Source: an uncultured Flavobacteriales bacterium (GTDB lineage Bacteria; Bacteroidota; Bacteroidia; Flavobacteriales_D; Crocinitomicaceae). Taken from it: a stretch of DNA of 64,000 nucleotides. The stretch spans positions 1-64,000 of the forward strand of contig CAIZQH010000021.1 of the NCBI GenBank assembly GCA_903935095.1, read 5' to 3'. Positions 38,382 through 48,088 of this stretch are shown piece after piece. The notes under the pieces are model-generated. The model was not told the DNA's origin, ran no database searches, and saw only the letters and a list, made by a program, of their open reading frames with translations. How positions within the stretch are numbered: position 1 is the first letter of the stretch; each line of letters opens with the position of its first letter. A program made the translations under genes and the position numbers.

Positions 38382-38855
38382 ATGAAACTAAGTGAATTTA
38401 AAGCAAAATTGACAGGAATGACAACGGTGTCGTTTCAATTACCGGATGGATCAACTGTTCCTGCACATTATCACATCACGGAAGTTGGACACGTTCAAAA
38501 ACGATTTATTGATTGCGGTGGAACAACTAGATTAGAAGACCGCATTTGTTTTCAGTTATGGGAGGCGGAAGACTTTGATCATCGTCTTCAGGCCGAGAAA
38601 TTGATGAAAATCATTGAATTGTCCGAGCGAACGTTGAACTTACCCGATGAAGAGATTGAAGTTGAATATCAAGGTTCGACTATTGGTAAATACCAACTGG
38701 CATGGAATGGTACTTCTTTCGAATTACTTTCAACTACCACCGCTTGCTTAGCAGAAGACAAATGCGGTATTCCACCTTCAAAACAGAAGATTAGTTTGGT
38801 AGAATTGATTCCATCAACAAAATCAACATGTACACCTGGAGGAGGTTGTTGTTAA
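38382..38855 (+). CDS. DUF6428-like protein with Cys-rich C-terminal tail
   Basis: MKLSEFKAKLTGMTTVSFQLPDGSTVPAHYHITEVGHV; tail STKSTCTPGGGCC; within the ars operon. Confidence 0.8.
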   Translation: MKLSEFKAKLTGMTTVSFQLPDGSTVPAHYHITEVGHVQKRFIDCGGTTRLEDRICFQLWEAEDFDHRLQAEKLMKIIELSERTLNLPDEEIEVEYQGSTIGKYQLAWNGTSFELLSTTTACLAEDKCGIPPSKQKISLVELIPSTKSTCTPGGGCC

Positions 38856-38864
38856 ATCGAGCAT

Positions 38865-39479
38865 ATGAATTTAAAGTTGACTCAGTTTTCAGAAGAAATC
38901 ATCCTTCAATTTGATCAAATTCCAGCGGATCGAAAATTATTGCTCGACAAATTGACTTCCTATATTCAAGGAAATCAAAACATAGACAAGGAATCTTTTT
39001 TGATGTTCATCTGTACCCACAATTCGAGAAGAAGTCATTTCGGACAGATACTTTGTGCGTTGGCCGCTGACTTTTATCACGTCACAGGCATTCAAACATT
39101 TTCCGCGGGCACAGAAGTAACCGCATTTCATCCAAATGCGATTGCAGCACTTCGTTCCATAGGAATGGAGATTCAGGCAACTGACAATAGTTCAAATCCT
39201 CATTATATTGTTTCATGGAGTCCAACACATTCGTTGGATGCTTTTTCTAAACTCATCGACTATGAAGGGAATCCCAAAGAGCATTTCGCTGCAATTATGA
39301 CCTGCACGCATGCTGAGCAAAATTGTCCGTTTGTTGCAGGTGCAGATTTCCGAATCGGACTTCCATTTGATGATCCAAAAGCATTCGACGGCACAGTGCA
39401 AGAAACGGAAATGTACTTGGCTCGTGTTCATCAAATAGCCACAGAATTATTCTATGTTTTTTCACGTTTAATCCATTAA
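38865..39479 (+). CDS. Arsenate reductase-like low-molecular-weight protein tyrosine phosphatase
   Basis: FMFICTHNSRRSHFGQ CX5R(S) loop; TCTHAEQNCPFVAGADFRIGLPFDDPKAFDGT. Confidence 0.9.
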   Translation: MNLKLTQFSEEIILQFDQIPADRKLLLDKLTSYIQGNQNIDKESFLMFICTHNSRRSHFGQILCALAADFYHVTGIQTFSAGTEVTAFHPNAIAALRSIGMEIQATDNSSNPHYIVSWSPTHSLDAFSKLIDYEGNPKEHFAAIMTCTHAEQNCPFVAGADFRIGLPFDDPKAFDGTVQETEMYLARVHQIATELFYVFSRLIH

Positions 39480-39481
39480 TT

Positions 39482-40537
39482 ATGTCGACCCAATCGAATG
39501 TAAAACAACTTTCATTTTTAGATCGCTACCTCACTTTGTGGATTTTCCTTGCCATGCTTGTTGGGATTTTGATCGGAAACATCGTTCCCGATATGGATCA
39601 AAAATTGGATGCACTCTCTTATGGAACTACGAATATTCCACTAGCCATTGGACTCATCTTGATGATGTATCCACCTTTAACCAAGGTGCAGTTTTCTAAA
39701 ATACCCAGTATTCTTTCCAAACCAAAGTTATTATTGGTTTCCTTTTTTATTACGTGGATTGTTGGTCCATTCTTGATGTTTTTATTGTCCGTTTTATTCC
39801 TCAAAGCCTATCCGGAATACATGACTGGATTAATTGTGATTGGACTTGCACCATGTATCGCAATGGTCATTGTTTGGAACGAATTGGCGGATGGGAATCG
39901 TGAACTAGTCGCAGGATTGGTTGGAATCAATAGCTTGCTTCAAGTGTTTTTCTTTTCTTCCTATGCGTATTTTTATTTGGAAATCGTGTTGCCGTACTTC
40001 GGTGTCAAAGGACTGCATTTAAACATCTCAATGCTCGAAATTGCCCAAACTGTTGGCGTTTATTTGGGGATTCCCTTTGTCCTTGCGGTTCTCAGTAGAT
40101 CATTACTCATCAAACAAAAAGGGGAGGAGTGGTTTACGAAACATTTTATCCCTTTCGTCTCTCCAATTACCTTAATTTCTTTGTTGTTCACCATCATTGT
40201 GATGTTCAGTTTAAAAGGAAAAATGATGTTGTCTATTCCCATGGATGTTTTGACGATTGCTATTCCACTTGTCATTTACTTCGCCGTAATGTTTGTTCTT
40301 ATGTTTTTGACTGCACGATGGATGGGAGCAAGTTACGCGGATACTGCCGCACTTTCCTTTACAGCTTCTGGCAATAATTTCGAATTGGCGATTGCTGTTT
40401 CTATTGGCGTGTTTGGACTTCATTCCGGGGAAGCATTTGCGGGAGTTATTGGTCCACTTGTCGAGGTTCCTGCTTTGATTCTTTTGGTAAAATTAGCTCA
40501 GTTTTGGCGCAAGAAGGGGTTTACAAACCCTTCGTAA
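39482..40537 (+). CDS. ACR3-family arsenite efflux transporter
   Basis: LDRYLTLWIFLAMLVGI, GLAPCIAMVIVWNELADG, TASGNNFELAIAVSIGVFG. Confidence 0.95.
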   Translation: MSTQSNVKQLSFLDRYLTLWIFLAMLVGILIGNIVPDMDQKLDALSYGTTNIPLAIGLILMMYPPLTKVQFSKIPSILSKPKLLLVSFFITWIVGPFLMFLLSVLFLKAYPEYMTGLIVIGLAPCIAMVIVWNELADGNRELVAGLVGINSLLQVFFFSSYAYFYLEIVLPYFGVKGLHLNISMLEIAQTVGVYLGIPFVLAVLSRSLLIKQKGEEWFTKHFIPFVSPITLISLLFTIIVMFSLKGKMMLSIPMDVLTIAIPLVIYFAVMFVLMFLTARWMGASYADTAALSFTASGNNFELAIAVSIGVFGLHSGEAFAGVIGPLVEVPALILLVKLAQFWRKKGFTNPS

Positions 40538-41204
40538 TTTCTTGCCAAAGTCGGTCGGTCGGAACAGGTGCAACAACGGAAACTTCTTCCTTTGAAGTTG
40601 GATGAGTGAATTTCAAGAAACGCGCATGCAAACAGATAGATCCGTCAGGATTGGAACGTTTCGCTCCATATTTTACATCGCCTTTGATGATGCATCCAAT
40701 GGAACTTAACTGAACACGAATTTGATGATGGCGTCCTGTTTCCAGCGTGATTTCCAATAAATGGTAACGATCTCCGGATGCCAATTTACGGTAGGATAGA
40801 ATCGCTTCTTTTGAACCGGAAACACTGGCGTTTACTGGATAACTTTTATTTTGAGCTTCGTTCTTTTTTAAGTGGTGAACCAAGCGTCCATTGGGTTTTT
40901 CAGGAGCAGTTTCAACAATCGCCCAATAGATTTTATTGGTTTCCTTTTCGCGAAATTGCGCATTTAATCGTTCGAGCGCTTTGCTCGTTCGAGCGAAAAC
41001 CAAGGCGCCACTTGTAGGACGATCTAAGCGATGCACAACCCCGCAGAATACATTTCCTGGCTTTTGGTATTTTTCCTTTAAATACGCTTTGATTTCATCG
41101 GGCATTGTTTGATCACCCGTCTTATCCCCTTGAACAATCTCGGATGCCATTTTATTGATGACAATCACATGATTATCCTCATGAAGTATGCGTTCTGAAA
41201 TCAT
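40521..41204 (-). CDS. RluA family pseudouridine synthase
   Basis: VVHRLDRPTSGALVFART catalytic motif; LETGRHHQIRVQLS. Confidence 0.95.
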   Translation of the reverse strand: MISERILHEDNHVIVINKMASEIVQGDKTGDQTMPDEIKAYLKEKYQKPGNVFCGVVHRLDRPTSGALVFARTSKALERLNAQFREKETNKIYWAIVETAPEKPNGRLVHHLKKNEAQNKSYPVNASVSGSKEAILSYRKLASGDRYHLLEITLETGRHHQIRVQLSSIGCIIKGDVKYGAKRSNPDGSICLHARFLKFTHPTSKEEVSVVAPVPTDRLWQEITKGL

Positions 41205-44200
41205 TCGGATAAAAGATCTTTTTTAGACTTTCGTTCTAAGGATTTGTTTCGGAAAGAAGCAAATGCAGTGAATCCCACAAAGAATAAAATGGTCAAACTC
41301 AACCAAGTTGGAAACTTACCAAGTCCGTCTCCATTCGCGTAAGAATGGAGTCCGACCAACATGAAGTTAACACCGAAGAAGGTAAATAATATGGCTGAGT
41401 AACCCCAGAACGAAAGCGCATTGAATAAGAATTTCCCATTTAATTTCGGAATGAATCGCAAGTGAAGGATGACAGCGTAAACAAGCACGGAAACAAGCGC
41501 CCACGTTTCTTTGGGGTCCCAGCCCCAATAACGTCCCCAAGACTCATTTGCCCAAATTCCACCAAGAAATGTACCGATGGTCAACATGAAGAGACCGATG
41601 GTCATGGTCATCTCTGATACGTATGTTAATTCATTGATGTTAATGGTGACAATCTCTTTATTTTTCTCGTTACGCACGGTGTAAAGAATCAAGTTCAGCA
41701 ATCCTAAAATAGCTGCTAATCCAAGGAAACCATAGCTTCCTGTAATAATTGCCACGTGAATTTTTAACCAATATGATTTCAATACCGGCACGAGTGGAGT
41801 GATTTCAGGATCGAAAAGACTTAACTCAGTCACAAAAATCATCAAGGAAGCAAGAATCGCAGTTCCCGCTAGAATGACTATGTTTTTACGTGTGAAGCTA
41901 AATCCAGCAATCATGGTTACCCAGGCGATGAATACCACTGCTTCGTAACCGTTACTCCAAGGTGCATGGCCAGAAATCACCCAACGCATTCCGAGTCCTG
42001 CGGCAAGGTAGAGGAAGGTCACAACCATGAATCCAATGATGATGCGATTGATCCATTTTTGAACTTTCGAAAAACGCGATGCGGCCGATTTAAAAATTCC
42101 AACAAAGGAAATAATCAAGAGCAAGAATCCGAGTGATAGTAACAGTTGGTAGGAGTGTTTGAAGATCTCCATTTTGTTGTACGAAATTTCTATGCTCACG
42201 GCAGATTCAGTTGGTACGACATCCGAACTGACTTTTCGTTGATGTGCTTTTACTTTTTTAAGGACACTCTCAGCCTTGCTAAAATTATTTTTTTTCGCAC
42301 CTTCATCCAAAAGCGAAATGTAGCTTAATACCTGTAAAGATGTCGTTGTATCGACTTGAAAAGGAATGAACCATGTGTGATTCGCATCACCTTTTTTAGG
42401 CACTACGCGTAAATATTTCCACATGATGACGCCTTGAATCACTTCGAATTTCTCATTTAATTTAATGAGTTTTTTGTCGAATTCGTTGCGTTGTGATTCT
42501 AATCGTTGATGCGCAATTTTATATTCCTTTAACCACTTAAATTCTTGTGTTTGTTGATCAACAAGTTCCATGACACTTGCGTATTCACCTAATTTCAATG
42601 GAGCTCTTAAATTACTAGGAACCTGAACAATTTTTTGATTGATCCAATATTGAGGATACATTTGAATACTCATGATGGTTTGAACCGCGTTGTATTCTTT
42701 GTAGTGATTGGAACGATTGATTTTACGAAGCAATTGATCACACAACGTATGCATCGGAGAAATTCGTCCTTCGTAGTCCTGCACCAAAAGCGAAGCAAGT
42801 TTTTCCGAATGTTCTTCGGACATGACTCTAAATATTTTCGCGGCTGGATTGGATCCATGCGCATGATCTTGCGCGTATGAAACCGTTTGAAATGAAAGAA
42901 GTCCGATCATTAAACTTAAAGCGTTTATGCTTGCACGTTTTGCTTTCAACTTCTTCATTTTATCATTTAACTCTCGGAAGCGCCCAACTGGAGCAAACAA
43001 AGACATCAGCATACCTATACTCATCAGTAGATATCCTAGATAGGTAATGTTTGTCCCCCACCAATCGTGGTTCACACTTAATACTGTTCCTTCTTCATTT
43101 TCAGGTGTTGAAGGATTGTCTAGTTCGTAAGAAGATTGGAAGAATCGATATCCATCGTAATCCATAACATTGTTCATGAAAACCTTTCGGTCCATTTTAA
43201 CCTTTCTTTTTGAATCAATTAATGTTAATTCACTTGAGAAAGATGAAGGAGATTCACTTCCTGGGTACTTATCCAATTTAAAATCGTTGCAAAATACTTG
43301 AAAGTCAATTGGTTTACGAATGGATCCGTATTCAAGTTGGTACATGATATTATTCATGGCAAAACGAACCGGTGTTGGAATTGCACCAATTCCACCTTCA
43401 ATTTGAATAACCTTACTTGCTTTTCCATCGCTCACTCGAACGGTTAAATAATCTGAACCTACATTTTTCTTGCCAGATGGCATCAAAACTTTTTTCGCAT
43501 GATTCAACGCGCGTTTGAAGACAAATTGCTTGTCTCCGCAATGATATAACGTCGTTGTTTTGAATTCTACCCATGTGTTTAAAGGAACGTTCGTAAACAT
43601 CGAGTCCGGAACATTTGCTCCACTTTGACGCGCTTTTCTCATTTCTGACATCGGCAAATAAGTCAATGGAACGGCCGTTTTGATTTGTAAACTATCTCCT
43701 TTTTTACGCACCTGCATTCCTGGAGATTTTGGTTCAGGTCCAAAAGAAAGTGGAACCATTCCAACCATGAAAAAGTCATTTTCCGCGAGATAATTTGAGG
43801 TCATTCCATCTGTGATTAACTCCAATGAGGTTTCTTTAAACGCTTGACGAACGACCAATGAGTCAATCATCTTCGCTTGAAAGTTCACGTAACTGACTTC
43901 AATGTTTTTATTTTGAAAATCCGTTGAATAGGTGAAATCGTTGTTGGTTACCTCGGACAAGTAACATTTGTGCGCTTCCGTTTTTGTTTTTCCACTGGCC
44001 AAATCTTGCATGTGCACAAGTACATGCGGCACAGCCGTATAGATGAAATCAGAGGATGTTCCCTCCTTAATGACCATTTGTCCTTCGAAACTCACGTAAC
44101 GGGTGATGGCTGCACCAAAAATGATCACTAAAAAAGACAAGTGAAACAATAATGTTGCGATTTTTTCACGCCGAAACATCTTGTATTTAAAGATGTTAGA

Positions 44201-44389
44201 AATTAAATTCAGGGATAGGTAAACAAGAAGGATTTCAAACCAAGTTGCATTGTAAATGATGATTTTCGCACTTTGTATGCCATAAATAGATTCAATGAAT
44301 GTAGCGGCACCGATTCCAACTAGAAAAAGTAATAATCCAATGGTCATCAGTCGCATCGAAAAAAGGGAGGCAAGAAGTTTATCCAACAT
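41201..44389 (-). CDS. Fused ResB/CcsA-type cytochrome c biogenesis protein
   Basis: N-terminal ResB-like TM/periplasmic region; C-terminal CcsA tryptophan-rich WANESWGRYWGWDPKETWAL motif. Confidence 0.93.
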   Translation of the reverse strand: MLDKLLASLFSMRLMTIGLLLFLVGIGAATFIESIYGIQSAKIIIYNATWFEILLVYLSLNLISNIFKYKMFRREKIATLLFHLSFLVIIFGAAITRYVSFEGQMVIKEGTSSDFIYTAVPHVLVHMQDLASGKTKTEAHKCYLSEVTNNDFTYSTDFQNKNIEVSYVNFQAKMIDSLVVRQAFKETSLELITDGMTSNYLAENDFFMVGMVPLSFGPEPKSPGMQVRKKGDSLQIKTAVPLTYLPMSEMRKARQSGANVPDSMFTNVPLNTWVEFKTTTLYHCGDKQFVFKRALNHAKKVLMPSGKKNVGSDYLTVRVSDGKASKVIQIEGGIGAIPTPVRFAMNNIMYQLEYGSIRKPIDFQVFCNDFKLDKYPGSESPSSFSSELTLIDSKRKVKMDRKVFMNNVMDYDGYRFFQSSYELDNPSTPENEEGTVLSVNHDWWGTNITYLGYLLMSIGMLMSLFAPVGRFRELNDKMKKLKAKRASINALSLMIGLLSFQTVSYAQDHAHGSNPAAKIFRVMSEEHSEKLASLLVQDYEGRISPMHTLCDQLLRKINRSNHYKEYNAVQTIMSIQMYPQYWINQKIVQVPSNLRAPLKLGEYASVMELVDQQTQEFKWLKEYKIAHQRLESQRNEFDKKLIKLNEKFEVIQGVIMWKYLRVVPKKGDANHTWFIPFQVDTTTSLQVLSYISLLDEGAKKNNFSKAESVLKKVKAHQRKVSSDVVPTESAVSIEISYNKMEIFKHSYQLLLSLGFLLLIISFVGIFKSAASRFSKVQKWINRIIIGFMVVTFLYLAAGLGMRWVISGHAPWSNGYEAVVFIAWVTMIAGFSFTRKNIVILAGTAILASLMIFVTELSLFDPEITPLVPVLKSYWLKIHVAIITGSYGFLGLAAILGLLNLILYTVRNEKNKEIVTININELTYVSEMTMTIGLFMLTIGTFLGGIWANESWGRYWGWDPKETWALVSVLVYAVILHLRFIPKLNGKFLFNALSFWGYSAILFTFFGVNFMLVGLHSYANGDGLGKFPTWLSLTILFFVGFTAFASFRNKSLERKSKKDLLSE

Positions 44390-44472
44390 GTGCTAAAATT
44401 TACTGCAAAAATACGATATGTACGTTTGATTCTTGATAGGAAAGAAGTATTCTTGTGAAATAATTTCTATAG

Positions 44473-45435
44473 TTGATTCAAATGAAACATTTCATAGGTG
44501 TTCTTTCGCTCTTCCTTTCTGGTTTATGCTCGTTTTATGCGCAAACCAATAAGCGTTTATGGCTTATCCCGAACGATCAAATCACCTCACACGGAACATT
44601 GGAAAGTTTCAAGTTATCCTTTAGTGATTCCACTACACGTCAAGTGGTTGTTTGGTTGCCATCGAATTACAATCCTGAGGCGAAGTATGCGACCATTTAT
44701 ATGCACGATGGACAAATGTTATTCGATTCAAGGGTTACATGGAATCAGAAAGAATGGCGCGTAGATGAAACAGCGGATAGTTTAATTTCCAATGGAATTA
44801 CACGTTCATTTATAGTCGTCGGAATATACAACGACCCACCAAATCGATATGCCGAGTTTTTCCCACAGCAAGCGGCAAGCTATATGGATTCGGCTTTTCT
44901 ACAAAAACTCACTCAATCACTTTGGAATGGTGGATTAAGAGCAGATTTCTACTTGGATTGGATAAAGAAAGCACTGATTCCATTTGTTGAAGAAAATTAT
45001 CCAGTTAGTCACAACCGAGCGGATCGTTTCTTAATTGGATCCAGTATGGGTGGATTAATATCTCTTTACGCGTTAATGAGCATGCCAAAAACTTTTGGTG
45101 GGTCCGCTTGTTTGTCGCTCCATACCCCAATGATTAATTTTCAACTATTCGGTGAAGACGCCATGAAATCAATGGTGCTCCCATTTAATGAATACGTAAA
45201 AAGAACGATGCCTCCATCTAGAAAAGTGAAATTGTATATTGACCGTGGAACAGAAACCTTGGATGCCAATTATGGACCCTATCATCAGGTCTTGTATACG
45301 ACCTTGACTCAATGCGGCTATGAAATCGGTCCAAATTACCAAACCTTGATTTGGGATAAAACAGCTCATGATGAGGTTTCTTGGGCAAATCGATTGGCAT
45401 TCCCAATGAAATTCTTGTTGATAAAAGACGAGTAG
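44473..45435 (+). CDS. Secreted esterase (alpha/beta hydrolase, putative esterase family)
   Basis: VVWLPSNYNPEAKYATIYMHDGQMLFD; FLIGSSMGGLISLYALM. Confidence 0.9.
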   Translation: MIQMKHFIGVLSLFLSGLCSFYAQTNKRLWLIPNDQITSHGTLESFKLSFSDSTTRQVVVWLPSNYNPEAKYATIYMHDGQMLFDSRVTWNQKEWRVDETADSLISNGITRSFIVVGIYNDPPNRYAEFFPQQAASYMDSAFLQKLTQSLWNGGLRADFYLDWIKKALIPFVEENYPVSHNRADRFLIGSSMGGLISLYALMSMPKTFGGSACLSLHTPMINFQLFGEDAMKSMVLPFNEYVKRTMPPSRKVKLYIDRGTETLDANYGPYHQVLYTTLTQCGYEIGPNYQTLIWDKTAHDEVSWANRLAFPMKFLLIKDE

Positions 45436-45504
45436 GAAAATCAGTGCATCCAAACATTTTTATAAATTTGTCAAAGGTCCAGTGCGGATAAAGTAAAGAA
45501 AGGA

Positions 45505-46845
45505 ATGAAGACCATATTAATACTAGGAGCAGGAATGTCTGCTTCATCATTGATCAGATATTTGTTAGCTCATTCAGAAGCTGAAAATTGGCACGTGAAA
45601 ATTGTGGATCAGAACATTGATTTAGTGAAGAAGAAAATCGATGGACATCCGAATGCAGAAGCACTTTCGTTTAATGCCCTAGATTCCAAAGAACGTAAGC
45701 CAGCAATTGCTCATGCTGATTTGGTAATTTCCATGTTACCCGCGATTTATCACGTTGAAGTAGCCAAAGATTGCATAGAAGTGCGCACAGATTTAATCAC
45801 ACCGTCGTATATTTCTACTGAAATGCGTGCATTGAATCAAGAAGCAATAGAAGCGGGAATTGTCATAATGAATGAGATTGGTGTCGATCCAGGGATTGAC
45901 CACATGAGCGCGATGAAAGTGATTGATCACATCAAAGCGATTGGCGGAACATTGACTAGTTTCAGGTCTTTTTGTGGTGGATTATTGGCGCCTGAGTCTG
46001 ATAATAATCCATGGCATTATAAGTTTACGTGGAATCCACGCAATGTTATTGTGGCAGGACAGGGTCCGGCTGCTTTATACATGGATAATAATGAATACAA
46101 GTACATCCCATATTCGCAACTCTTCAAAAAGTTAGATCGATTTGAGATCCCTCCTTACGGTAAATTTGATGGATATGCGAATCGAAATTCATTGATTTAT
46201 GCATCCACCTATGGTATTGAAGGAATTCCCACGATTTATAGAGGGACCTTACGTCGTCCAAATTATTGTCAAGGGTGGGATGTGTTCATCCAACTAGGAA
46301 TGACCGATGATTCGTATGCCATGACTAATTCTGAAACGTTGACCCCTCGATCGTTTTTAAATGCCTTTTTACCGTACGAATTGCATACACCGGTGGAAGA
46401 TAAATTCAAAAAGGTACTTGGAGAAGAAAATGCATATTTGTTTGATCAATTCGAAAGCATGGGAATTTTCGATGATTCTTATACCTATGGAATAGAAAAT
46501 GCGAGTCCGGCCAAATTATTACAGCAATTACTTGAGCCAAAATGGAAGTTGGAGCCCGGGGACAAAGACATGTTGGTAATGTACCATGAATTCGAGTATC
46601 AAATCAATCATGAGCAGAAGAAAATCACCTCTTCCCTTGTGAGCTTAGGAGTAGATGAAGTGTATACCGCTATGTCAAATACCGTTGGACTACCCGTTGC
46701 GATTGCAGCAAAATTAATTTTGGCAGGTGAAATCCAAGAGAAAGGTGTTACCTTGCCGGTCAATAAGAAAGTCTACGAGCCAATTTTAAAAGAATTGGAG
46801 TCCTTCGGAATTATCTTTGAAGAAAAAGAACAAACGATTAAATAA
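45505..46845 (+). CDS. Saccharopine dehydrogenase family protein
   Basis: N-terminal Rossmann ILILGAGMSASSLIRYL; EIGVDPGIDHMSAMKVID; SFCGGLLAPESDNNPWHYKFTWNPRNV. Confidence 0.93.
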   Translation: MKTILILGAGMSASSLIRYLLAHSEAENWHVKIVDQNIDLVKKKIDGHPNAEALSFNALDSKERKPAIAHADLVISMLPAIYHVEVAKDCIEVRTDLITPSYISTEMRALNQEAIEAGIVIMNEIGVDPGIDHMSAMKVIDHIKAIGGTLTSFRSFCGGLLAPESDNNPWHYKFTWNPRNVIVAGQGPAALYMDNNEYKYIPYSQLFKKLDRFEIPPYGKFDGYANRNSLIYASTYGIEGIPTIYRGTLRRPNYCQGWDVFIQLGMTDDSYAMTNSETLTPRSFLNAFLPYELHTPVEDKFKKVLGEENAYLFDQFESMGIFDDSYTYGIENASPAKLLQQLLEPKWKLEPGDKDMLVMYHEFEYQINHEQKKITSSLVSLGVDEVYTAMSNTVGLPVAIAAKLILAGEIQEKGVTLPVNKKVYEPILKELESFGIIFEEKEQTIK

Positions 46846-46852
46846 GAAAATA

Positions 46853-47158
46853 ATGGAAAACGAAGAAAACCACATGAACATTGAACTATCTGAAGAAATT
46901 GCTTTAGGTACCTATTCGAATTTAGCCATAATCACACATTCTCCAGCGGAGGTTGTTTGTGACTTCGTCCAAATAATGCCGGGAATGCCGAAAGGAAAAG
47001 TTCGTTCACGTGTATTGATGACGCCTCAAAATGCCAAACGATTCTTGCAAGCTTTGTCGGACAACATCCAAAAATACGAACAGAATTTTGGTGTTATTGA
47101 TGATCCACAAGCTGGATTTCCACCAATGAACTTTGGTACACCAAATACAATGGCATAA
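46853..47158 (+). CDS. DUF3467-like protein
   Basis: IELSEEIALGTYSNLAIITHSPAEVVCDFVQIMPGMPKGKVRSRVLMTPQNAKRFLQAL. Confidence 0.9.
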   Translation: MENEENHMNIELSEEIALGTYSNLAIITHSPAEVVCDFVQIMPGMPKGKVRSRVLMTPQNAKRFLQALSDNIQKYEQNFGVIDDPQAGFPPMNFGTPNTMA

Positions 47159-47167
47159 TTCAAGCAG

Positions 47168-48088
47168 ATGATCCTGTCGATTTGTATACCCATTTACAAT
47201 ACGGATATCCGTCCACTTGCGACAGAACTCCATCGACAAATTCAAGCATATTCATCGGAAGTCGAACTCCTTTTTTTGGACGACGCTTCCGATGTTTTTT
47301 TTAAAGAACTAAATAGAAGTGTAGGACGCTTCAGTGACTACCAAGAGTTACCATCGAATGTTGGAAGGTCCAAAATCAGAAATGCTTTTCTTCCATTCGT
47401 CAAAGGAACTTATTTGCTTTTTATAGATGGAGACTCAGAAATTACTTCATCCGACTTCATCAAAAGATACGTTAAGTGTTTAAAATCATCTGAGAAAGAG
47501 GTCGTCATTGGCGCAAGTATTTATGCTGATATAAAACCACCCAGAAAGCAGCTCCTTAGATGGAAGTATAGTCGAACCAGGGAGTGTAAGTCCTTTGAGG
47601 AGCGTGTGAAACATCCACAACTTGGATTTAAATCGAATAATTTTCTCATTTCAAAAACAGTTTTCGCGAAGAACCCATTCGATGAATCATTGACTACTTA
47701 TGGACATGAGGATACGCTTTTTGGGTATTATTTACGCAAAGCTAAGGTCAAGATTGAACAACTGGATAATTCAGTGCTGAATAGCAATTTGGATGAGAAT
47801 CAAGTATTTCTAGAAAAGACGAAAGAAGCCTTACAGAATTTAATGTCTATTGCTTTCCGATTGAATGACCCATCGTTTACTGCAGAACACCATCTATTAA
47901 GCTTGGCGATACGGATAGAAAAGAACGTTCTCTTAAGCAGTGTGATACTTGTCATGGACCGACTTCTACTAACTTCGCTGAAAGGCTTTCTATCCAAAGG
48001 TTATTTTACTTTGTGGATGTTTGATTTATACCGACTGATTTACTTAAATCGCTTTTTAACTCAGTACAGATTGAAGCAAGGAAATTAA
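47168..48088 (+). CDS. Glycosyltransferase family 2
   Basis: LSICIPIYNTDIRPL, FLDDASD, NVGRSKIRN, LLFIDGDSE. Confidence 0.92.
   Translation: MILSICIPIYNTDIRPLATELHRQIQAYSSEVELLFLDDASDVFFKELNRSVGRFSDYQELPSNVGRSKIRNAFLPFVKGTYLLFIDGDSEITSSDFIKRYVKCLKSSEKEVVIGASIYADIKPPRKQLLRWKYSRTRECKSFEERVKHPQLGFKSNNFLISKTVFAKNPFDESLTTYGHEDTLFGYYLRKAKVKIEQLDNSVLNSNLDENQVFLEKTKEALQNLMSIAFRLNDPSFTAEHHLLSLAIRIEKNVLLSSVILVMDRLLLTSLKGFLSKGYFTLWMFDLYRLIYLNRFLTQYRLKQGN

Noticed and set aside
45169-45550. Minus-strand ORFs opposite the esterase/saccharopine dehydrogenase boundary
   Set aside because: Antisense to strong coding sequence; no recognisable domain or start signal.
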